Both the position numbers and the translations under genes were made by a program. From Mycobacterium sp. (lineage in GTDB: Bacteria; Actinomycetota; Actinomycetes; Mycobacteriales; Mycobacteriaceae), in NCBI RefSeq assembly GCF_019247635.1, contig NZ_JAFBAR010000065.1:1-50192 (forward strand): a stretch of 50,192 bases of DNA, in the 5' to 3' direction. The notes under the pieces are model-generated. The model searched no databases. It was not told the DNA's origin and was given only the letters and a program-made list of their open reading frames with translations. Positions 29,200-36,081 of the stretch are shown here, piece after piece. Every line of letters starts with the position of its first letter. The stretch's first letter is position 1.

Positions 29200-29256
29200 C
29201 GAGATTGCCGTGAGGGCTGTGATTTCGGCCGGATCACGACCGTGGCGGCAATCTCG
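29200..29256. repeat. 11-bp inverted repeat between the fusion gene and the ABC-F gene
   Basis: CGAGATTGCCG (29200-29210) and CGGCAATCTCG (29246-29256) are exact reverse complements around 35 bases, inside which GTGAT and ATCAC pair again. The element sits in the 196-base gap between divergent starts. It resembles short dispersed hairpins common between mycobacterial genes. It might hinder or regulate leader transcripts. Confidence 0.5.
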
Positions 29257-29284
29257 CTGACTGTTGATCGGTAGCTTTGGCCGG

Positions 29285-31066
29285 GTGGCGCACCTCCTCG
29301 GGGCCGAGGCCGTCCACCTGGCATATCCGACCCAGGTGGTGTTCGAGTCGGTCTCCCTCGGCGTCAACGACGGCGCGCGCATCGGCATCGTGGGCCGTAA
29401 TGGGGACGGCAAGTCCACGCTGCTGGGCCTGCTCATCGGTCAAGTGCGACCGGACTCCGGACGGGTCACTCGGCGCAGCGGGTTGCGGGTCAGCGCGCTG
29501 AGCCAGGCCGACACCCTGGACCCCGGCCGCACCGTGGGCTGGACGCTCGTCGGCGACCAACCCGAGCACCAGTGGGCCGGCGACCCGCGGGTGCGTGACG
29601 TGGTGGCCGGCCTGGTATCCGATATCGATTGGGGTGCAACGGTTTCCACGCTCAGCGGGGGTCAGCGGCGACGGGTGCAGCTGGCTCAACTGCTGATGGG
29701 CGAATGGGACGTGATCGCTCTCGACGAGCCGACCAACCACCTCGACATCGAGGGCATCACCTGGCTGGCCGGGCACCTGCGAGAGCGCTGGGCCCGTAAC
29801 ACCGGCGGCCTGTTGCTGGTCACCCACGACCGGTGGTTCCTCGACGAGGTCGTCACCACCACCTGGGAGGTGCACGACGGGATCGTCGAACCATTCGAAG
29901 GCGGCTATGCGGCATACGTGCTGCAGCGCGTCGAGCGCGACCGGCAGGCCGCGACGGCCGAGGCCAAGCGGCAAAACCTGATGCGCAAGGAGCTGGCCTG
30001 GCTGCGCCGGGGTGCACCGGCCCGGACGTCGAAACCCAGGTTCCGCATCGAGGCCGCCAACCAACTGATCGCCGACGTGCCACCGCTGCGCAATGGCGTG
30101 GAGTTGGCCAAGCTCGCGACCGCGCGGCTGGGCAAGGACGTCATCGACCTGCTCGACGTGTCGGTCTCATTCGAGGGGCGCCCGGTGCTGCGCGACGTCG
30201 AATGGCGGATCGCCCCGGGCGAACGCACCGGCATCGTCGGGGCCAACGGCGCCGGCAAGTCGACGCTGCTGGGACTGATCGCCGGCACGGTGCAGCCGGA
30301 TACCGGGCGCGTGAAGCGCGGCAAGACCGTCCGGCTGGCGGTGCTCGACCAGCTGGGCGACGAGCTGGCGGCGATGTCCGGCGACCGGATAGCCGACGTG
30401 CTGGGCAGGCTGCCGGGCGACTATGAGGTCGAGGGCCGCGAGGTCACCCCCGCCCAGCTGCTGGAGCGCCTCGGCTTCGCCCGTGGCCAGCTGTCCGCGC
30501 GGGTCGGTGAACTCTCCGGCGGTCAGCGGCGACGGTTGCAGCTGATGCTCGCGCTGCTGTCCGAGCCGAACGTGCTGCTGCTCGACGAGCCGACCAACGA
30601 CGTGGACACCGACATGTTGACCGCAACGGAGGACCTGCTCGACTGGTGGGCGGGCACGTTGATCGTCGTCTCACACGACCGGTATCTGCTCGAACGTGTC
30701 ACCGACCAGCAGTACGCGATCCTCGATGCCACGCTGCGACACCTGCCCGGCGGCATTGACGAATACCTGCGGCTGGCCGCCCGGCCGGTGCGCACGGCCG
30801 AGACGGGTCGACAATTAGCGCCCGCCGAGCCGCCAGCGATGTCCGGCGCGCGGCGGCGGGCAGCGGAAAAGGAGTTGGCCTCCATCGATCGTCAGCTCGC
30901 GCGCCTCGCCGACCGGATCGCAGCCAAGCACACCGAACTCGCCGGCGAGAGTGAGTCTGGGGATCACGTTGCCCTGACCCGGCTGACCGAAGAGTTGCGG
31001 GCCCTGGAAGACGAGGTCGCCATAACGGAGAGCCGGTGGTTGGAACTGTCGGAAATACTCGAGTAG
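29285..31066 (+). CDS. ABC-F family ATPase (macrolide-type, Rv1668c/Rv1667c fused)
   Basis: 593 aa from GTG 29285 (VAHLLGAEAV). Two ABC domains have no membrane segments. Domain 1 has GRNGDGKS at 37-44, LSGGQ and a Walker B ending LDEPTNHLD. A charged interdomain linker (about 220-300) follows. Domain 2 has GANGAGKS near 319, LSGGQ and LDEPTNDVD. A helical C-terminal tail follows. ABC-F proteins act on the ribosome exit site, in translation quality control or antibiotic protection, not in transport. In M. tuberculosis H37Rv this gene is annotated as two parts; here it is intact. Stand-alone gene, convergent with the K+ channel gene. Confidence 0.9.
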   Translation: MAHLLGAEAVHLAYPTQVVFESVSLGVNDGARIGIVGRNGDGKSTLLGLLIGQVRPDSGRVTRRSGLRVSALSQADTLDPGRTVGWTLVGDQPEHQWAGDPRVRDVVAGLVSDIDWGATVSTLSGGQRRRVQLAQLLMGEWDVIALDEPTNHLDIEGITWLAGHLRERWARNTGGLLLVTHDRWFLDEVVTTTWEVHDGIVEPFEGGYAAYVLQRVERDRQAATAEAKRQNLMRKELAWLRRGAPARTSKPRFRIEAANQLIADVPPLRNGVELAKLATARLGKDVIDLLDVSVSFEGRPVLRDVEWRIAPGERTGIVGANGAGKSTLLGLIAGTVQPDTGRVKRGKTVRLAVLDQLGDELAAMSGDRIADVLGRLPGDYEVEGREVTPAQLLERLGFARGQLSARVGELSGGQRRRLQLMLALLSEPNVLLLDEPTNDVDTDMLTATEDLLDWWAGTLIVVSHDRYLLERVTDQQYAILDATLRHLPGGIDEYLRLAARPVRTAETGRQLAPAEPPAMSGARRRAAEKELASIDRQLARLADRIAAKHTELAGESESGDHVALTRLTEELRALEDEVAITESRWLELSEILE

Positions 31067-31244
31067 GCAACTGTCACATCGACCGATCCGACGCAGCACA
31101 CGCAACAGAGTGAAACGTGTGGCCGGCGTGGGTTCGAGCGCCACCGCGGCGAAAGGCACCTACCCGCAGGTCACCGAGTTGGCTGAGCCGACGGCAAGAC
31201 CGCCGGTTCGGTTCGTCGCCTGCCGCGCAACACGCCTGAACCGT
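31067..31244. other. Convergent gap between ABC-F and K+ channel genes
   Basis: 178 bases between two gene ends. I see no gene, no strong hairpin and no repeat that clearly serves as a terminator. Confidence 0.4.
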
Positions 31245-33059
31245 TTAAAGCGTGGCCTCGCGCGCGGGCTGAGTGCCGAGGCCGGGCTCACAGACCCGCC
31301 GCGCCTTGCGCAGCGTGTCCAGCAACTCCCGGTACGGGCCCACCAGATAGGCGGTGTCCCCGGCGCGCAGGTGTGTGTCTCGGCGTGGGTGCAGCGTGAC
31401 CGGTTCATCCTGCCGGGTAATGGCGATCACGCGGGTTTGGGTGGACATTTCGAACATGCGCAGCCCGTCGAGTTCGCTGCCCGCCTCCACATGCATCGCG
31501 CCGACCATGAACGACCTCTGCCCAATCGAAAACGTCCCCAGGACGTCCAGACCCATGGCGGCGCCGATGAACCACGGCGCGGCCAGGTCGACGGTCGAGC
31601 GAACGTTTTCGAAACCGAACCGCTGTGCCACCGCAAACCCTAGTTCGCGGTCGTAGATCCGCAGAACGAATGGAGCCCCGGGCCCGTCGAGCGTCATCGC
31701 GGGACCGTACATTTCGTGCAGCACGATCCCGGTCTCGATGTTGACCATGTCGTCCTGGGTCAGTACCGCCACACCGCGGGCCCGCTCGATGCCAGCCGAT
31801 TCGAGCGTCTGCTCCATGGTGGCGTCCCCGAAGATCACCGGCACGCCGAGTTCGGCCGCGACCGGCAGGAAGGGGTTTTCGTCGTCCTGCTCGATGACAG
31901 CGACGTCATACCCGGCGGCGGTCAGCTCACTGACCACCCGAATCCCGACGGAGCCCAGTCCCACGACCACGACGTGATCGCGGAGATGGCGCACCCGCCG
32001 CATTCCCGACGAGTGCACAAAACGCCGCGACAGCAGCAGGTCAGCGATGAACGCAATGAGGACCGCGGTGGTGGTCATGCCGGCGAACATCAACACGACA
32101 CTGAACATTCGCAACCAGGTGGGCTGTTGAGCGAAGCTGAAGTCGCCGTAACCCACCGTCGTGATCGTCTCGGCGCTGAAATACATCGCGTCGAGCCACG
32201 TCATCCCCGGGGGACGCTGGTAGCTGAAGCGCAACATGATCGTCGAGCCGATCATTAGCGCCATCCCGATCGCCGACGCGGGATAAAACGCCGGGTTGAC
32301 GTCATCACGCGCGGTGCGCACCGCGTCGAGCACACGCCGCAGCAGGTGCCAGCGCGATCGCGTCAGACTCGGACCGGGGCCCTTGATGCCGTTGGCCGTC
32401 AGCTCTTCGGCAGTGCCGATCATCGCCGTCCAATCACCGGCATGCACCGTCAGGTCGCGGCCGGGGCAGACCACGATTTCGCCGGAGGCCGGAGAGTTCT
32501 CGCCGCGGATCACCGCCACCGGGGCCAGGTCGCCGTGCAGTTCGCGCAGAGTCGCCTCACGCGGCACCTCGCTGCCCCAAACGGAGAATTTGATGCCGGC
32601 GGCTTCGAAGGGGTGGGTAGCGCTCGACAGGCACGCCTCGACGACGGACGGCGCCGCCAGATCCGCGACATCCAGGATCGCCCCTTGCCCGTTGTTGGCG
32701 GCCATCGCACCCCGCACCACATCGTTGTCCAGCCTCACTACGACGCGCACGTCAGGATTGGCTCTCCTTGCCAACAGGGCGATTTCGAGATTCGTCGCGT
32801 CGTCGTCCCCGGCGCAGACCACGGCGAAGGCCTTGGCAATCCCGGCGCCGGCAAGCTCGGTGGCGGCGAGCTTGACCACCCGCGCACCCGCGTTCTTCAG
32901 CTCCTCGACGATCGTCGTCGCCAACGCGTCGTCGCCGCTGACGATGACATGGCGATCCAGGCGGAAATCGGCGTCGTCGAGGTCGTCGAACGCTTCGACT
33001 TCGTCCAGGTCGTCGAAGCCGACGTCGCGAACGCTCCACCAGGGTTTTGCTACATGCAT
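31245..33059 (-). CDS. Two-TM potassium channel with N- and C-terminal RCK/TrkA domains
   Basis: 604 aa from ATG 33059. Residues about 34-225 form an N-terminal RCK-like Rossmann domain whose glycine loop is degenerate (VSGDDALATT). TM1 (about 261-278), the pore loop with selectivity filter TVGYGD (301-306) and TM2 (about 317-345) follow. A second RCK domain has a canonical GLGSVG loop (367-372), and a TrkA-C like end closes the protein. Four subunits would form a ligand-gated K+ pore in the inner membrane. The 400-base leader carries an M-box riboswitch (33294-33455) and a small open frame (33134-33217). The predicted control by Mg2+ is unexpected for a K+ channel. No K+ channel is known to me at this place in M. 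tuberculosis. Confidence 0.9.
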   Translation of the reverse strand: MHVAKPWWSVRDVGFDDLDEVEAFDDLDDADFRLDRHVIVSGDDALATTIVEELKNAGARVVKLAATELAGAGIAKAFAVVCAGDDDATNLEIALLARRANPDVRVVVRLDNDVVRGAMAANNGQGAILDVADLAAPSVVEACLSSATHPFEAAGIKFSVWGSEVPREATLRELHGDLAPVAVIRGENSPASGEIVVCPGRDLTVHAGDWTAMIGTAEELTANGIKGPGPSLTRSRWHLLRRVLDAVRTARDDVNPAFYPASAIGMALMIGSTIMLRFSYQRPPGMTWLDAMYFSAETITTVGYGDFSFAQQPTWLRMFSVVLMFAGMTTTAVLIAFIADLLLSRRFVHSSGMRRVRHLRDHVVVVGLGSVGIRVVSELTAAGYDVAVIEQDDENPFLPVAAELGVPVIFGDATMEQTLESAGIERARGVAVLTQDDMVNIETGIVLHEMYGPAMTLDGPGAPFVLRIYDRELGFAVAQRFGFENVRSTVDLAAPWFIGAAMGLDVLGTFSIGQRSFMVGAMHVEAGSELDGLRMFEMSTQTRVIAITRQDEPVTLHPRRDTHLRAGDTAYLVGPYRELLDTLRKARRVCEPGLGTQPAREATL

Positions 33060-33133
33060 GATAAACACCCATTCCTGCTGCACTGATGTCGAATCGGGGA
33101 TCGACCCTGCGCGCCTGGCGGTATCTGAGGTAG

Positions 33134-33217
33134 CTAGCGCGAAACGGCGGCGCGGGGGACCGATTTGCGGCAAACGGTTTTCGGATGAGGACTGTCGCTT
33201 GGACTGTTCGCGCCCAT
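33134..33217 (-). CDS. Leader peptide candidate, 27 codons, between M-box and channel gene
   Basis: ATG 33217 to TAG 33134 encodes MGANSPSDSPHPKTVCRKSV plus seven residues. A perfect Shine-Dalgarno AAGGAGGTGA (33234-33225) ends 7 bases before the ATG, much stronger than the site of the channel gene. GCCC and GGGC flank the start codon and could form a small hairpin over it. The stop is 74 bases before the channel ATG. It may be the expression platform by which the M-box controls the downstream gene through translation. The peptide has no recognised homologue. Confidence 0.55.
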   Translation of the reverse strand: MGANSPSDSPHPKTVCRKSVPRAAVSR

Positions 33218-33293
33218 CGGGCCCTCACCTCCTTGCCGCCGGGACACGCGCGGGTGTCGTCGTTTGTGCCGCAGGCACGGGTGTGAGGACTTA

Positions 33294-33455
33294 CACCTCT
33301 CTCGTCAGAGCTTCGGCACTGCACGACGTATCCGGAAGCCCGGAAGCCACTTTGGCTCAACCCTTAAGCCGGGAAGAGCTGTCCTGACCCGGGGCGTCTT
33401 TCGACGTTCGGGGTCAGTGGCCTTTGTTCGCGCAGACGCCTCACCTAGCGAGGTG
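33294..33455 (-). ncRNA. M-box (ykoK) magnesium riboswitch
   Basis: Read on the minus strand, the hallmark M-box blocks follow in order over 162 nt. P1 arms are CACCTC (33455-33450) and GAGGTG (33299-33294). GCTAGGTGAGGC comes just inside the 5' arm. CTGACCC (33417-33411) pairs with GGGTCAG (33390-33384) and encloses GTCGAAAGAC (33405-33396) and ACGCC. The 3' block is GTGCAGTGCCGAAGCTCT. Length and order match the family of about 165 nt. M-boxes fold on binding Mg2+ and usually shut off Mg2+ transporter genes. Here the downstream gene is a K+ channel. No clear intrinsic terminator follows; the platform may be translational or Rho-dependent. Confidence 0.88.
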
Positions 33456-33468
33456 CTTGCTGTGCCCC

Positions 33469-33497
33469 ATAATGACTGTCCAAGCGTTGCAAGTCAA
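33469..33497 (-). promoter_or_regulatory. Sigma-A type promoter of the M-box transcript
   Basis: On the minus strand TTGACT (33497-33492), a 17-base spacer and CATTAT (33474-33469) form a near-consensus promoter. A start about 7 bases downstream (near 33462) would put the first M-box helix within a few bases of the RNA 5' end, as expected for a riboswitch. The promoter lies inside the upstream region of the divergent P450 gene. Confidence 0.7.
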
Positions 33498-33555
33498 TCC
33501 GATCGGTGGGCGGTGCCACCGGGTGGCCGTCGGGTAGTGTCGGAGCCGAAACGCC

Positions 33556-34863
33556 ATGAGCAAACACCCATATCGGACGGTGGCTTACCGACCCGGCGAA
33601 GCGCTGCTCGGGCTGTACCGCCGGCGGGGAGCGGTGATCAACTCCGGCATCGGCCGCTACGGCTACACCTATCTGCTCGGCGCCGAGGCGAACAAGTTCG
33701 TGTTCGCTAACGCCGACGCGTTCAGTTGGCAAGAGACGTTTGACACCCTCGCTCTGGTCGACGGGCCGACCGCGTTGATCGTCAGTGACGGTGACGATCA
33801 TCGGCGCCGGCGCAGCGTGGTGGCCCCCGGCCTGCGGCACCGACAGATCCAGGATTACGTCCAGACCATGGTGGCGAAGGTCGACGCCGTGATCGACGGC
33901 TGGCAGCCCGGCCAGCGGCTGGATGTCTACCGACAGCTCCGCTCCGCGGTGCGGCGCAGCACCGCGGAAAGTTTGTTCGGCTCGCGCCTGGCCGCCTATT
34001 CCGACCTCCTTGGCGAACAGCTGCAACCCCTGCTGGACCTGACCCATCAGCTCCCCCCGCTGGTCCACCTGCAGCGCCGGCTCAACGCTCCCGGTTGGCG
34101 GCGGGCGATGGCCGCCCGCCGGCGCATCGACGACCTCGTCGACGCCCAGATCGCCGACGCGCGCGCCCATCCGAGACCCGACGACCACCTGCTGACCATG
34201 CTGATCGACGGCCGCGGTGAGGAGGGTTATGCGCTCAGTGACAACGAGATTCGCGACCAGATCGTTTCGCTGATCACCGCCGGTTACGAGACCACCAGCG
34301 GCGCGCTGGCGTGGGCCGTCTATACGTTGCTGACGCTTCCCGGCGCGTGGGAGACGGCGGCCGGCGAGGTAGATCGAGTGCTAGGTGGCCGGGCGCCGGT
34401 CGCGGCGGACCTCGACGCGCTCACCTATCTGAATGGCGTTGTGCACGAGACACTTCGGCTGTATTCGCCGGGTGTGGTCTCGGCTCGCCGCGTGATGCGC
34501 GACCTGCGGTTCGACGGCCACCGGATCCGGGCGGGACGACTGCTGGTGTTCAGCGCGTACGTAACCCACCGGCTCCCCGAACTCTGGCCCGAGCCAACCG
34601 AATTCCGCCCGCAGCGCTGGGACCCCGACGCGCCGGGCTACCGGAAACCGGCCCCGCATGAATTCATCCCGTTCAGCGGGGGTTTGCATCGCTGCATCGG
34701 GGCGGTGATGGCCACCGTCGAGATGACCGTCATGCTCACCCGGCTGCTCACCCGGACCACGCTGCGCTTGCCGCCTCAGCGCCTGCGGGCCGGAAATTTC
34801 GCCGCGCTGTCCCCGCGGCCGGGTCTGACGGTCGAAGTCAGACGGTTAGCGCCAACTCAGTAG
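33556..34863 (+). CDS. Cytochrome P450, CYP139A type
   Basis: 435 aa heme monooxygenase without membrane anchor. I-helix oxygen-binding motif AGYETTS at 242-248, ExxR helix E298-R301, and heme loop [10 protein letters not shown] at 373-382 with the Cys380 ligand. GGAG ten bases before ATG 33556. It corresponds to Rv1666c (cyp139A1), and the convergent neighbour is Pks11, whose 3' end it overlaps by 18 bases. By position it probably oxidises the product of the polyketide cluster; the substrate is unknown. Confidence 0.92.
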   Translation: MSKHPYRTVAYRPGEALLGLYRRRGAVINSGIGRYGYTYLLGAEANKFVFANADAFSWQETFDTLALVDGPTALIVSDGDDHRRRRSVVAPGLRHRQIQDYVQTMVAKVDAVIDGWQPGQRLDVYRQLRSAVRRSTAESLFGSRLAAYSDLLGEQLQPLLDLTHQLPPLVHLQRRLNAPGWRRAMAARRRIDDLVDAQIADARAHPRPDDHLLTMLIDGRGEEGYALSDNEIRDQIVSLITAGYETTSGALAWAVYTLLTLPGAWETAAGEVDRVLGGRAPVAADLDALTYLNGVVHETLRLYSPGVVSARRVMRDLRFDGHRIRAGRLLVFSAYVTHRLPELWPEPTEFRPQRWDPDAPGYRKPAPHEFIPFSGGLHRCIGAVMATVEMTVMLTRLLTRTTLRLPPQRLRAGNFAALSPRPGLTVEVRRLAPTQ

Positions 34864-35907
34864 CACCAGTTCCGAACAGAATCCGGGACCCATCGCGAGC
34901 ATCAGCCCGGCACTCCCGGCGGGCGGCTTCTTGGCGATCGTGTCCCGCAGGATATGCAGCACCGACGCCGAGGAGAGGTTGGCGATCTCGCCCAGCGAGC
35001 GCCACGTCAGCTCGAGTGCGTCCGAGGGCAGCTCGAGGCTGTCGCTGATCGCGGTGATGACCTTGGGTCCGCCGGGGTGGCTCACCCAGGCGGCGATGTC
35101 GTCCTTGGTCAGACCGTGGGTGCTCAGGAACGAGTTGACGTCGTCGGGCAGGTAGCGCTCAATGAGTGTGGTCAGCTCCGGAGAAAGGCGCAACTGAAGG
35201 CCGTGCGAACCTACGTCCCAGCCCATGATGTGCAGCGATTCGGGATAGAGCCGGCTACACGAGTCGATGATGTCGGGCCCGCTGGCGCGAACCTGTTCGG
35301 CGCGGTTGGCGCCGACGGCCACCACCGCGGCCGCGCCGTCGCCGAACAACGCGGTGCCGATCAGGCCTGACACCGTGGGCTTGACCGCCGGGTAAGTCAG
35401 CGAGCAAAGCTCGACCGACAGCAGCACCGCGACGTCGTTCGGCGCTCCGCGCAGGTAGTCGTGCAACCGGGCTACCCCTGCCGCCCCGGCCACGCAGCCC
35501 AGGCCGAACAGCGGCATCCGGCGCACGTCGGGACGCAGGCCGACGCGCTCGGCGATTCGGGCGTCCAACGACGGCACCGCCACGCCGGTGACCGTGGTGG
35601 TGGCGATCATATCGATGTCCTGAGGCTGCAAGCCGGCTTCCTCGAGCGCACCCGTCAGCGCCTCAATGCCAAGCTCGACGGCCTTCTCGATAAAGATCTC
35701 GTTGGCTTCGCCGAAGTCGGTCAGCGACGGATACCGCTCCAACGGCAGGACAAAGTGACGACTGTTGACCTTGGCGGCCTTGTGCAGGCGCCGAACGATC
35801 TGTTCGTGCTCCTTCAAGCCGGGGAACTCGACGAACTGGTCGGTGACCTCGCTCTGGGTATAGCGATGCGGTGGCAGCGCACCGAACACACCTGCGATGA
35901 CGCTCAT
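34846..35907 (-). CDS. pks11: Type III polyketide synthase (Pks11, chalcone synthase-like)
   Basis: 353 aa, the family length. Catalytic triad Cys138 (FGLGCVAG), His277 (WVSHPGGP) and Asn310 (EIANLSSAS). Homodimeric type III enzymes extend an acyl starter with malonyl-CoA (some also methylmalonyl-CoA) and cyclise it. The M. tuberculosis enzyme is reported to make long-chain alkyl pyrones. ATG 35907 with GGCAGGGG upstream. It follows pks9 on the same strand after 163 bases. It could take over chains from the modular enzymes upstream, or act independently on fatty acyl-CoA. Confidence 0.94.
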   Translation of the reverse strand: MSVIAGVFGALPPHRYTQSEVTDQFVEFPGLKEHEQIVRRLHKAAKVNSRHFVLPLERYPSLTDFGEANEIFIEKAVELGIEALTGALEEAGLQPQDIDMIATTTVTGVAVPSLDARIAERVGLRPDVRRMPLFGLGCVAGAAGVARLHDYLRGAPNDVAVLLSVELCSLTYPAVKPTVSGLIGTALFGDGAAAVVAVGANRAEQVRASGPDIIDSCSRLYPESLHIMGWDVGSHGLQLRLSPELTTLIERYLPDDVNSFLSTHGLTKDDIAAWVSHPGGPKVITAISDSLELPSDALELTWRSLGEIANLSSASVLHILRDTIAKKPPAGSAGLMLAMGPGFCSELVLLSWR

Positions 35908-35970
35908 GCCCCTGCCTCTGTGGTTCTGCTGTGTAGTTTGTGCTGGTACGGAATCCCCTTGGGTAAAAGC

Positions 35971-36081
35971 TTATGCGGCACGGCGCGGTCCCGCAAAGTC
36001 CCAGTTATTCAACACCTGTCGTATTTTCTTCTTACTGATGTAGCCGTAATTGAGTCTGCCAGATCGGGTTTCATGACTCAT
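35971..36081 (-). CDS. Small ORF of 36 codons overlapping the end of pks9
   Basis: ATG 36081 overlaps the pks9 stop (ATGAGTCATGA) and the frame runs to TAA 35971, filling most of the gap to pks11. GGGGAAG precedes the start. The product begins MSHETRSGRLNYGYISKKKI and ends NWDFAGPRRAA; it is strongly basic with one Trp. Codon use (ATA, AAA, AAT) is AT-rich for this genome, which argues against a long-established gene. A shorter frame at ATG 36076 (21 codons) is an alternative. No homologue recognised. Confidence 0.3.
   Translation of the reverse strand: MSHETRSGRLNYGYISKKKIRQVLNNWDFAGPRRAA

Noticed and set aside
33060..33173. N-terminal extension of the K+ channel from TTG 33173
   Set aside because: The added 38 residues do not look like protein and fall within the riboswitch leader; ATG 33059 fits better.
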